Shown: positions 17,353 through 25,436 of the stretch, piece by piece | How the letters are laid out: the number at the start of each line of letters is the position of its first letter | Numbering within the stretch: the first letter of the stretch is position 1 | From: Oscillospiraceae bacterium | Lineage (GTDB): Bacteria; Bacillota; Clostridia; Oscillospirales; Oscillospiraceae | Length of the DNA: 64,000 nt | NCBI GenBank assembly: GCA_015068425.1 | Contig: SVKK01000004.1 | Span: forward strand, 36,587 to 100,586 | Direction: 5' to 3' | Program-made: the position numbers and the translations under genes | Notes under the pieces: generated by a model | What the model was told of the DNA's origin: nothing | Database searches by the model: none | The model's input: the letters and a program-made list of their open reading frames with translations, nothing else

Positions 17353-17751
17353 TTATCTGGCCCGAACGAGCTCGCGCCAATCCAGATCTCCACGGCGGAG
17401 ACCCTGAATAAGAACCTCGGCGGTGGCCACATTGGAGGCGAAGGGAATTGCATAACGGTCGCAAAGGCGGCTGATCTCGTTAATTTTCTCCTGATTATGG
17501 ATATCGTCGGGGTCGCAGAAATAGAGAACAAGGTCTATCTCATTGCAGCGGATGCGGGAACCCATCTGCTGGCTGCCGCCCTGATTTGCGGAAAGGCACA
17601 GCTGGATGGGGAGGCCGGTGGCATCTGCCACAAGCTTACCTGTGGTTCTGGTGGCGCATATGGAATGGCCGGCAAGAATTCCGCAGTAAGCAATGCAAAA
17701 CTGCACCATAAGCTCTTTCTTACCGTCGTGGGCCATCAGTGCTATATTCAA
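17353..17751 (-). CDS. mgsA: Methylglyoxal synthase-like (MGS-fold) protein with altered active site
   Basis: 132 residues if started at the TTG at 17751 (MNIALMAHDGKKE), which has SD AGAAAGGA and gives the normal MgsA length; the frame stays open further upstream through the leader. MGS family turns dihydroxyacetone phosphate into methylglyoxal. Here the GGDQQ motif holding the catalytic Asp (E. coli Asp71) reads GGSQQ, and the ATGTTG phosphate loop reads ATRTTG. His8, Lys12 and CDP are kept. It may be an inactive or repurposed MGS-fold protein. It stands alone, downstream of the PBP2 gene and upstream of the T-box. Confidence 0.72.
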   Translation of the reverse strand: MNIALMAHDGKKELMVQFCIAYCGILAGHSICATRTTGKLVADATGLPIQLCLSANQGGSQQMGSRIRCNEIDLVLYFCDPDDIHNQEKINEISRLCDRYAIPFASNVATAEVLIQGLRRGDLDWRELVRAR

Positions 17752-17769
17752 AAGCACCACATCCTTTCT

Positions 17770-18064
17770 GAAAATATCTGTAGCCTGAGCAATATGATCC
17801 AAACCCGTTTCTGATGACATATGCGTCGGCATTGCTGCGTTGAACTCTATTGAAGGGCGAAAGCCCATCTGCAAGAGTTCGCCTTGCACTGCACTAGCAT
17901 ATGACCTCAGAAATCTGCGACTCCATGGGAGTGGATTTTTGTGTCAGGCAAAATTGAATTATGCAGGTGGGCTTGCTGCCCACCAAAGAATGAAATGAAG
18001 TCTGGCGCTAAAATCCGCCCCATGGAGCGGGTTCGGATTATATTGCTCAGGCTATAATAGAGAT
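17770..18064 (-). ncRNA. Three-way-junction leader RNA or palindromic element upstream of mgsA
   Basis: A 27-bp closing stem P1 pairs 18028-18054 with 17781-17807 (one mismatch, one G-U). Its inside edges abut two arms: P2 (18010-18027 with 17921-17940) and P3 (17897-17913 with 17808-17824). Only 7 nt are unpaired at the junction. P2 is capped by GGTGGGC/GCCCACC; P3 encloses GAACTCT/AGAGTTC and GGGC/GCCC. P1 ends just before the mgsA SD. I recognise no known family. It could instead be a MITE-like DNA element. Confidence 0.7.
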
Positions 18065-18093
18065 ATTCTATACCAGTTTTTTCAATATCGCAA
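18065..18093 (-). promoter_or_regulatory. Promoter of the mgsA leader
   Basis: TTGCGA (18088-18093), 17 bp, TAGAAT (18065-18070) on the minus strand. The predicted start falls at the 5' edge of the P1 stem, about 300 nt before mgsA. Confidence 0.55.
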
Positions 18094-18121
18094 GAGATAA
18101 TTAAGGAAAATTCATGCTGTA

Positions 18122-20233
18122 TCAGCGGAGAAGGGCGCTGTCGCTTTCAAGAGGGGCGGTGGAGTTTTTGAAGGAGAAGTAGTGATCCATAATCTGGCGG
18201 GCGATGGGAGCCGCTTCACTACCGGCGTTGCCGTGTTCAAGAACTATGGCAACGGCGATTTCCGGGTTCTCATAGGGGGCAAAGCAGATGAAAATACCGT
18301 TGTTGGTACGGTCTTTACCCAGCTGGGAAGTACCGGTTTTCGCGGCAACGGAGTAGGGAGCGGAGAGGAATGCTTCGTAGACGGTACCGTACTTGGCCTC
18401 GGTTGCAACGCCGCGCATACCCTGGTGAATGGCTTCCCAGTAGAAGTCGTAGGCATCGATTGTGGAGAGGATTTCGTCCTGACGCTCGTAGACGGTTTCG
18501 GAGAAATCAAAGGAGCGGACACTCTTGAGGATGCTGGCGCTGTGGCGATAGCCCTTATTTGCGATGGCGGCGCAGTATTCTGCCAGCTGGAGGGGAGAGA
18601 AAAGGCTGTCGGACTGGCCGATGGCGGCCTGCAGAGTATCGCCGGCGTACATATCACGGCCTTCCTTTTTCTGCATATACTCGTCGCTGGCCATAACGCC
18701 TATATCCTCATAAAGCTCAATTCCGGTGGGCTCGCCCAGACCGAAGAGCTTGGCGTATTTCGCCATAAGGCTTATCTGGAGAAGGTCGCCTGTAGTGTAG
18801 AAGAAAAGGTTGCAGGAGTGGCCGAGAGCTTCAACAACGTTCAGCTCGCCGTGGAGACCCTTACCGTAAATCCAGCACTGAGGCGCGTAGCCTTCATCTT
18901 TATACTTATCGAAAACACCAACGCATTCGATGAGGGTGTCGGTGTCTATTCTCTTTTCCATAAGACCTGCCATGGCGGTGCAGGGCTTGAAGGTGGAGCC
19001 GGGGGCGTAAACACCCTGAAGAGCGCGGTTGAACAGGGGGTCATACTCCGCCTCACGGATCTCGTCATAGGTTTCGTAGAAGTTGGCAAGGTCGAAGGCG
19101 GGCCAGCTGGCCAGAGCCAGAGGTTCGCCGGTGTCCACACGTACAACAACGGCGCCTGCGCCGGAGATGTTTTCGCGGTTGAGAAGCTCCTCGTCGCCGC
19201 CGTAGAGCTCATATTCCTTGCGGTTTTGCTCACGGAGGATGTTCTCCTCGGTGATATGGCTGTTGAGGGCGTTTTCGCAAACCTCCTGAAGACCGATGTC
19301 TATGGTGAGATAAACATGGTCGCCGGGAACGGGAATTTCCGTATAAACCTTGCTGGTGACAACGCCGTTGGCGGTTTGGGTGATGCGTGCTGTTCCGTTT
19401 TCGCCGTGGAGATAATCCTCAAAGGCGTACTCGGCGCCGTCCTTGCCCACAAGGGCGTCAAGGTCGTAGTTGCCCTGCTTGGCAAGGCGCTTATAGTCGC
19501 TTTCATTCATCTGACCTATCATACCCAGCAGATGGGAAGCATAGGTGGTTTTATATTCGCGGACGAAGCCGGTTTCCACGCGGAAGCCGGGGATGTCGTT
19601 TTCCATAAGAGTGGTAATAAGGTCCATGCTGGCATCTTCAACGAAGATGTAGTCAGCGGTGGAGAAGTTCTGAGAAAAACGGGCGTTTATCTCGTATCTG
19701 ATGCCGGCGATAAGACGCATTTCCTCGCTGGAATAGTTGTTGTCTATTTCATAACGGTCGCGCATATAGGCCAAAAGCTCTATAGCGCTTGTGTCTGCGG
19801 GGAGCTTTTTATCCTTCAGGTATGCGTTGAGCATCTCCGTCTGGGCGGCGGTCATATTGGTATACTCGAAGGGGGCTTCCATAGTTATGGGCAGGGTGTC
19901 GATATGGGTATCACCAAAGCTCTGCACCATACGGATAAGGCTGAGTATGGATGCGTTGGGGTCAACGCCCTCGGTGTAGAAAAGGTCTTCGATATCTATG
20001 AGGAGGTTGTTGCACTCCTTGTTTTCCACAAGCACGCGGCCGTAACGGTCAAGCAAGCTGCCTCGGGCGGCGGGAATACGCTCCGTGGAGGTGACATTAT
20101 TCTGGCTCTTCTGATAGTAGGCTTCGCCTTCTATGACCTGGAGCTTATAAAGTGTCACCATATAGATTACAGATATGACCACGACTACAAGGGCAAAAGC
20201 CAGCAGACGACCGGGTTTAATAATTCTGTTCAT
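18122..20233 (-). CDS. mrdA: Penicillin-binding protein 2 (class B transpeptidase, MrdA)
   Basis: 703 residues. One N-terminal TM helix (about 9-28), a PBP dimerisation domain, then the transpeptidase domain. Catalytic Ser is in APGSTFKPC, the SxN motif in GHSCNLFF, and KTG in VAAKTGTSQLG. It cross-links peptidoglycan during cell elongation with the Mre proteins encoded just upstream. Last gene of the maf-mreC-mreD-mrdA run. Confidence 0.95.
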   Translation of the reverse strand: MNRIIKPGRLLAFALVVVVISVIYMVTLYKLQVIEGEAYYQKSQNNVTSTERIPAARGSLLDRYGRVLVENKECNNLLIDIEDLFYTEGVDPNASILSLIRMVQSFGDTHIDTLPITMEAPFEYTNMTAAQTEMLNAYLKDKKLPADTSAIELLAYMRDRYEIDNNYSSEEMRLIAGIRYEINARFSQNFSTADYIFVEDASMDLITTLMENDIPGFRVETGFVREYKTTYASHLLGMIGQMNESDYKRLAKQGNYDLDALVGKDGAEYAFEDYLHGENGTARITQTANGVVTSKVYTEIPVPGDHVYLTIDIGLQEVCENALNSHITEENILREQNRKEYELYGGDEELLNRENISGAGAVVVRVDTGEPLALASWPAFDLANFYETYDEIREAEYDPLFNRALQGVYAPGSTFKPCTAMAGLMEKRIDTDTLIECVGVFDKYKDEGYAPQCWIYGKGLHGELNVVEALGHSCNLFFYTTGDLLQISLMAKYAKLFGLGEPTGIELYEDIGVMASDEYMQKKEGRDMYAGDTLQAAIGQSDSLFSPLQLAEYCAAIANKGYRHSASILKSVRSFDFSETVYERQDEILSTIDAYDFYWEAIHQGMRGVATEAKYGTVYEAFLSAPYSVAAKTGTSQLGKDRTNNGIFICFAPYENPEIAVAIVLEHGNAGSEAAPIARQIMDHYFSFKNSTAPLESDSALLR

Positions 20234-20265
20234 AGAGAATTTCCTTTCAATGGGGAGGCGGGGGC

Positions 20266-20790
20266 TTACTCGTCTTCTTCTTTTCTTTTTATGCTGACAG
20301 CTTTAACCGCGAAGTAAGCGGGAACAGTGAATGGAGCGGACCAGAGAATCTGCAAAATCATAGTGGGAAGAAGTTGGAGCAAAGAAGTGCCCTTGAATAT
20401 CCAAAGAGGTACGATTTGGCATATAACGGTGAGAATAAGTCCCGAGAGAGCCAGAACGAAATAGGAGAAGAAGCGCCGGTTGATAATGAATTCAGCGAGG
20501 AAACCCGCGGCAAAGCCCAGCGCGGCAAAAAGCACCATAAAGAGAACGGTGGACTCCAGCATGGTTATGTCGCAGAAGTAACCTGTTATAAGACCCAGTG
20601 AAGCGCCCCAGACGGCACCTTCAAACACGCCGAAGGCAATGACGACAACGGGAATAAAGAAAGCGTGAACTCCAAAAAGGGCGATGCGGGAGCAAAGCAA
20701 ATTCTGGAGAGAAATGCTTATTATGACGCAGAGCAGATACCATAGGGCTTTGCGTATTTTTTTAAAATTAATTAGCTCAATAAATGCCAT
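20266..20790 (-). CDS. mreD: Rod shape-determining protein MreD
   Basis: 174 residues, five to six predicted TM helices and little soluble sequence, the usual MreD build. Sequence conservation in the family is low, so the call rests on topology and position between mreC and the PBP2 gene. Confidence 0.88.
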   Translation of the reverse strand: MAFIELINFKKIRKALWYLLCVIISISLQNLLCSRIALFGVHAFFIPVVVIAFGVFEGAVWGASLGLITGYFCDITMLESTVLFMVLFAALGFAAGFLAEFIINRRFFSYFVLALSGLILTVICQIVPLWIFKGTSLLQLLPTMILQILWSAPFTVPAYFAVKAVSIKRKEEDE

Positions 20791-20819
20791 AATATTCCTT
20801 TTGCCTGAATTCGGCCTGA

Positions 20820-21668
20820 TTATTCAACAATTTCGTAGTCGGTTACAATGAAAACCTGAGTGAGGGCGTCAACGTCGCAGGCGGGCTCGATAACACCGTA
20901 GGTGTTCTGACCGCCGGCTTCAGTCATAACGGTGGTAACGGTGCCGATAAGAAGTCCGGAGGGGAAGGCACCGCCGCGACCGGATGTGAGAACCTCATCG
21001 TCGGTAAAGATCTGCGCGCCGCCGGCAAGATAGGTAACGCGGGTTTTGCCCTGCTTCATCAGGGAGAACTCGCCGGATATAACGCCGGCATAGTTGTTGC
21101 TGCCGACGAAGGCGCCAACGTCCATATTAACGTCGATAACGGTACGGATGGTTGCCCAGTTGGTGCCAAGCTCATAAACCTGTCCCACAAGGGCGCCATA
21201 CTCGGTGATAACGCAGTCGCCCAGCTCAATGCCGCTGTTGGAGCCTTTACCGATGGTGAAAGCGGAGGTGTAGTTGCTGGTGTCCCAGGAGACTATCTTG
21301 CTGGACTCAATGACAAAGTCGGCGCGCTTTTCTTTCAGCTCAAGGAGAGTGTAGAGACGGTCGTTCTCGGCCTTGAGCTCTTCATATTCGCGAGCCATTT
21401 CCTGAGCTTCGGCCAGCTCCGCGCGGAGGGCGTTGTTATCCTCAACGAGCATATCGTACTCATAGAGGTAACCGTAGATACCCTGCATCCAGTCGGTGAG
21501 AGCGGCGGCAGCGTTGCGGGAGGGAGCGGCAAGGGAGCCCTGGGCATCCTTGATAAAGCCTGCCCTGCCGCCTCGGGAGGCAGAGCCTGCCAGCACGAAG
21601 ATGGCAGCTATAATAACTATAATGGCAACTTTGACGCCATGTTTTTTCATATAGGTTTTAATTTTCAA
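20820..21668 (-). CDS. mreC: Rod shape-determining protein MreC
   Basis: 282 residues: an N-terminal TM helix (about 13-30), a coiled coil (about 65-110, MLVEDNNALRAELAEAQEM), and a beta-rich extracytoplasmic domain with SGRGGAFPSGLLIGTV. MreC links the elongasome's PBP2 to MreB filaments. No mreB is present in the window. Its ATG overlaps the maf stop by 4 bp. Confidence 0.94.
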   Translation of the reverse strand: MKIKTYMKKHGVKVAIIVIIAAIFVLAGSASRGGRAGFIKDAQGSLAAPSRNAAAALTDWMQGIYGYLYEYDMLVEDNNALRAELAEAQEMAREYEELKAENDRLYTLLELKEKRADFVIESSKIVSWDTSNYTSAFTIGKGSNSGIELGDCVITEYGALVGQVYELGTNWATIRTVIDVNMDVGAFVGSNNYAGVISGEFSLMKQGKTRVTYLAGGAQIFTDDEVLTSGRGGAFPSGLLIGTVTTVMTEAGGQNTYGVIEPACDVDALTQVFIVTDYEIVE

Positions 21669-22237
21669 ATCAAATTCACGCCCAATTCCTTAAGCATTAT
21701 TCCAAGAGTGCACAGAGGCAGCCCCATAACATTGAAAAAGTCTCCGTCGAGAGCCTCCACAAAGAGACTGGCATAGCCCTGCGCTCCGTAAGCGCCGGCT
21801 TTGTCCATTGGTTCCCCGGTGCGGATATAGGCCTCTATCTCGCTTTCGCTGAGAGGGCGGAAGCGAACTGTGGTTTCCTCCGCGCGGCTGAGCACCTTGT
21901 CGCCGCGGATTACGGTGACACCCGTATAAACAGTGTGGCTTCTGCCGCTGAGGGAGCGGAGCATCCGCGCCGCATCTGCCTCGCCGGCAGGTTTTCCCAT
22001 AACCTTTCCGTCCAGCACCACTATGGTGTCAGCACCGATGGTTACGGTGTCCTCCTCCCCTGCGGGGGCAATTTCCGCGGCTTTGCAGCGGCTGAGTTCT
22101 TTGACAAGCTCATCGGGACTCAGCTCGGGGTGGAGTTTTTCCTCGCCCTTTGCGGGGATTATTTCAAGATTTTTAACCTTAAGCATCTCCAGCAGCTCCC
22201 TGCGGCGGGGAGAGCCGGAGGCCAGTATGATTCGCAT
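21665..22237 (-). CDS. maf: Maf family nucleotide pyrophosphatase
   Basis: 190 residues. N-terminal LASGSPRRRELL and GADTIVVLDGKVMGKP are Maf hallmarks. The enzymes hydrolyse dTTP/UTP or modified nucleotides and affect septum formation in B. subtilis. It commonly sits next to mreBCD, as here, between the U32 gene and mreC. Confidence 0.94.
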   Translation of the reverse strand: MRIILASGSPRRRELLEMLKVKNLEIIPAKGEEKLHPELSPDELVKELSRCKAAEIAPAGEEDTVTIGADTIVVLDGKVMGKPAGEADAARMLRSLSGRSHTVYTGVTVIRGDKVLSRAEETTVRFRPLSESEIEAYIRTGEPMDKAGAYGAQGYASLFVEALDGDFFNVMGLPLCTLGIMLKELGVNLI

Positions 22238-22257
22238 TTGATATCTACCTCGCGTTT

Positions 22258-24336
22258 TTATTCAACGCCCCTGTAGTAAAGTCCTCTTGTGAGACCGTTG
22301 GGACGGTAGTCGCTGAGACCAAGATAACTCTTTGTCACCTGAAGAACCTCTCTGGGGCTTTCGGTGGTGAACATAAGTCTGGCGGCCCAGAGACCGCAGG
22401 AGAGAATATCCTCTCTTTTGTCGCCCAAAAACAGCTTATGGGCATTAAGTATCACATTTCTGCATCCAAATTCCCTCACAACAGGGAAAACAGAGCCCAT
22501 TCTGTCGGAAAGTGTTGCTCCATTTTCGCAGTTGCAGCTGCCGTTGGCCCCTTTTATTATGCACTGGTCGCTGACCATGAGGGGCAGGCGGCCATATACG
22601 ATAAGTTCGGTGTCCATACTCTTGACAAGGTCACGAACCTGAGCCATACGCAGCTCGAAGGAGGCGGTGGCGGAGCGGAGACCCGCTGCGGCAAGAACGG
22701 TGAGGGTGTGGCTGTTGAAAACATTCAGCCCAAAGTCGCCCCGAATTTCAAGACCGCACTGTTTTGCGAGAGCAATGTGGCCAAGGTTGCCCAGAAGCAC
22801 TTCCTTTATGCCCAGCGCGGGGAGCTTTTCCAGCTTTTCGCGGACAAGGGGAATTTCCGTATCGGTAATAACTCTGGGGAGAACGGCGGCAACGTTGATG
22901 CCCTTGGCAAAGAAGGGGGCGAGAGCTTCGCTGTCCTCGGCCGCATCAAGAGGCACATAGAGATTTGCGATCTCAAGCTCCGCAAGCTCGGCAGTGAGCT
23001 GCTCGGCCTTCATTACCTGAACATTCAAAACCGCCTTTTTGCTTCCCAGCTGAGGGGGCATCTTTGGAATGCGTCCGTAGCGGCGGGCGGGGGGCGCGGC
23101 GCGCTTTTCCAGCATCTGGCTTATTGCCTGGCGGCGCATATTGTTTATGGCGGCGGCGGAGAGGAACACGCCCTCATCAAGCTGGCAGATGGCGTCCTCG
23201 CAGCGGAAGGGGGTGCCGCCGGTTTTATAAAGCTGGTCGCAGACGCTTCGCTGAGTCAGGGCTGCCTTTTCCGCCCTTGCAACGCGGGGACCGTCCACAA
23301 CAACCCGGTTTCCGTCGCTGTCCTGAGCCAGCAGCTTTGCGTTGAGACCGGCTTTTATGATTGCGCAGAAGCTTATGCCAACGCGGCGCTCCTCGCTTGC
23401 GGCATAGCGGCGGCGGGTTTCGGCGAAGAGCTTGTTTACGCTCTTGTCGGATTCTTCGCGAACACCGAACATGTTATCCTTCTTTCCGGTGAGGTAACCG
23501 TCGGTGAAGCCCTCTCTGGAGAAAGCAAGAGTGAGCTTTTCATAGTCCTCCTCGGTGGGAGATTTGCCCTCGCGAAGTGCTTTTGAGTATATTTCGGTTA
23601 CGATGGCGGTGTACTCGGGGCGCTTCATTCTGCCCTCAATCTTGATGCAGGAAACGCCGGCCTTGTCCAGAGCTTCCAGATAATCCACAAGGCAGTTATC
23701 CTTCAGGCTCATGGGATAGTCACCCATGCGGCGACCCATGCTGTACTGGAGTCGGCAGGGCTGGGCGCACATTCCTCTGTTGCCGCTTCTGCGGCCTATG
23801 AGGGCGGACATATAGCACTGACCGCTGTGGCAGAAGCACAGTGCGCCGTGGACAAAAACTTCCACCTCAATGGGAGAGCGGGAGGCGATGATGGCTATCT
23901 GATCCAGAGTAAGCTCTCTTGCGAGAACAACTCTGCTGATGCCCATCTGCGCCGCGGCATAAACGCCGCCCAGATTATGAATGCTCATCTGGGTGCTGGC
24001 GTGGAGAGGCAGGTCGGGGCATACGGAGCGGAGCACCATTGCTACACCCAGATCCTGAACTATAACAGCGTCAACACCGGCTTCGGAGACAAAGCGACCC
24101 ATTTGGGCAACGGTTTCCATCTCCCGGTCGGAGGCAAGGGTGTTGAGAGTGACATACACCTTGCAGCCGCGCTCCCGGCAGTATCTTACGGAATCGAGAA
24201 ATTCCTGCTCTGTGAAATTTTTTGCGCCGCGTCTGGCGTTGAAATCGCCGAGACCCAGATAAATGGCGTCGGCACCGCTCTGAACGGCGGCGATAACGGC
24301 TTCAGGGCTTCCGGCGGGGGAGAGAAGTTCAAGCAT
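22258..24336 (-). CDS. U32 peptidase-family protein (RlhA/YhbU-like)
   Basis: 692 residues. The U32 signature EVFVHGALCFCHSGQCYMS is near residue 160, followed by the Cys cluster GNRGMCAQPCR typical of Fe-S-binding members. A DUF3656-like region follows at about 380-500, and a second U32-like half with Cys residues in NGSCNCENG. E. coli RlhA, with this layout, hydroxylates 23S rRNA C2501; other U32 proteins act in tRNA or quinone hydroxylation. Function here is inferred by architecture. SD GAGGTAG precedes the ATG. Confidence 0.85.
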   Translation of the reverse strand: MLELLSPAGSPEAVIAAVQSGADAIYLGLGDFNARRGAKNFTEQEFLDSVRYCRERGCKVYVTLNTLASDREMETVAQMGRFVSEAGVDAVIVQDLGVAMVLRSVCPDLPLHASTQMSIHNLGGVYAAAQMGISRVVLARELTLDQIAIIASRSPIEVEVFVHGALCFCHSGQCYMSALIGRRSGNRGMCAQPCRLQYSMGRRMGDYPMSLKDNCLVDYLEALDKAGVSCIKIEGRMKRPEYTAIVTEIYSKALREGKSPTEEDYEKLTLAFSREGFTDGYLTGKKDNMFGVREESDKSVNKLFAETRRRYAASEERRVGISFCAIIKAGLNAKLLAQDSDGNRVVVDGPRVARAEKAALTQRSVCDQLYKTGGTPFRCEDAICQLDEGVFLSAAAINNMRRQAISQMLEKRAAPPARRYGRIPKMPPQLGSKKAVLNVQVMKAEQLTAELAELEIANLYVPLDAAEDSEALAPFFAKGINVAAVLPRVITDTEIPLVREKLEKLPALGIKEVLLGNLGHIALAKQCGLEIRGDFGLNVFNSHTLTVLAAAGLRSATASFELRMAQVRDLVKSMDTELIVYGRLPLMVSDQCIIKGANGSCNCENGATLSDRMGSVFPVVREFGCRNVILNAHKLFLGDKREDILSCGLWAARLMFTTESPREVLQVTKSYLGLSDYRPNGLTRGLYYRGVE

Positions 24337-24403
24337 CTGTATCTACCTCTATATAGCTCAGGCTCTAAATGGACATAATAACCCAACTTAATATTAACAA
24401 TGA

Positions 24404-24433
24404 ATTATACCATATAATAAGCCCTTGATTCAA
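24404..24433 (-). promoter_or_regulatory. Promoter of the U32-maf-mre operon
   Basis: TTGAAT (24428-24433), 18-bp spacer, TATAAT (24404-24409) on the minus strand. Its -35 box overlaps that of the divergent promoter in the near-palindrome CTTGATTCAAG. Confidence 0.7.
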
Positions 24434-24454
24434 GTGCTATTTATATGGTATAAT
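24425..24454 (+). promoter_or_regulatory. Promoter of the dnaD-like/dnaI operon
   Basis: TTGATT (24425-24430), 18-bp spacer, TATAAT (24449-24454), about 26 bp before the first possible start codon. Confidence 0.75.
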
Positions 24455-24480
24455 CCCTGAATAGATACAAAATAGGGGCA

Positions 24481-25434
24481 ATGTGCCCTTTTTGTGGAAA
24501 TTCTTCAGATACCAAAGAAAAGGAGGGGAGACCTCTGGCAGATAAGAATATTATAATCGGCGCCGATGCTGCCGAAAAGCTTTTGGAAAGAGGCGACGGC
24601 CTTGCCGCGCTTTTATATCTTCATATCCGTGAAAGAGGAGAGTTTTCCCTTTCTGCTGCCGGGAAAAAGCTTCGCCGCAGCGAGGCGGAAATTTCCGCAG
24701 CCGCCGCAGCCTTGCGTGAAATGGGACTGCTCAGCGCTGAAAAGCCTCTTGAAGGCTGCGAGATGCCCGAATACAGTGCGGCGGATATTGTAAGCCGCGC
24801 AGGACGCGACAGCGTTTTTGAAGGTCTTGTGGACGCGGTTCAGCACGCCTTGGGCAGGCTGCTCTCCACCCCGGATCTGAGAAGTCTTTTCGGAATATAT
24901 GACCATCTTGGCATACCTGCCGAGGTTATATATCTTCTTGTGGCTCACTGCATAGAGACCTATCGTGAAAGCCACGGGGAAGGCCGCATGCCCACTATGC
25001 GCTATATTGAAAAGGAAGCGTGGTATTGGGCAAGGGAGGAAATTATGAGCCTTGATGCGGCGGAAGAGCATATAAAGGGCGAAAAAGAGAGGAAAAGCAA
25101 GCTTTTCCGCACTGCGGAAATGCTGCAGATAAAAGGCAGACAGCTGAGCCAAAGCGAGAGACGCTACATAGAGTCATGGCTGGAAATGGGCTTTGAGCCG
25201 GAGGCGCTTGCGGTGGCTTATGACCGCACCGTTTTGGGAACAGGCAAGCTGGCATGGAGATATATGGACAAGATTGTCTCCTCCTGGCACGAAAAGGGAC
25301 TCCACAGCGAGGCGGAAGTTATTGCGGGAGACCCCCGCCAGAGCAAAAAGCAGGAAAAAGCCGCCCAAAGCGATGACAGAGAGATCGAGGATATGCGCAG
25401 AATGTATGCGTATATGAAGGGTAAGGAGAATTAA
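24481..25434 (+). CDS. DnaD-domain primosome protein with an NrdR-like N-terminal stub
   Basis: 317 residues from ATG 24481. A helical N-terminal domain and two DnaD/DnaB_2 domains are visible; the second has AYDRTVLGTGKLAWRYMDKI near 240. DnaD/DnaB proteins load the replicative helicase with DnaI, the next gene. The first residues MCPFCGNSSDTKE resemble the zinc ribbon of NrdR, the usual neighbour of dnaB-dnaI in Firmicutes. A good SD (AGGAGGGGAG) lies inside this stub, 8 bp before an in-frame CTG at 24535, so CTG may be the working start (299 residues). Confidence 0.85.
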   Translation: MCPFCGNSSDTKEKEGRPLADKNIIIGADAAEKLLERGDGLAALLYLHIRERGEFSLSAAGKKLRRSEAEISAAAAALREMGLLSAEKPLEGCEMPEYSAADIVSRAGRDSVFEGLVDAVQHALGRLLSTPDLRSLFGIYDHLGIPAEVIYLLVAHCIETYRESHGEGRMPTMRYIEKEAWYWAREEIMSLDAAEEHIKGEKERKSKLFRTAEMLQIKGRQLSQSERRYIESWLEMGFEPEALAVAYDRTVLGTGKLAWRYMDKIVSSWHEKGLHSEAEVIAGDPRQSKKQEKAAQSDDREIEDMRRMYAYMKGKEN

Positions 25435-25436
25435 AG

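Noticed and set aside
18182-20317. 711-codon open frame antisense to the PBP2 gene
   Set aside because: Shadow frame; PBP2 has all catalytic motifs on the other strand.
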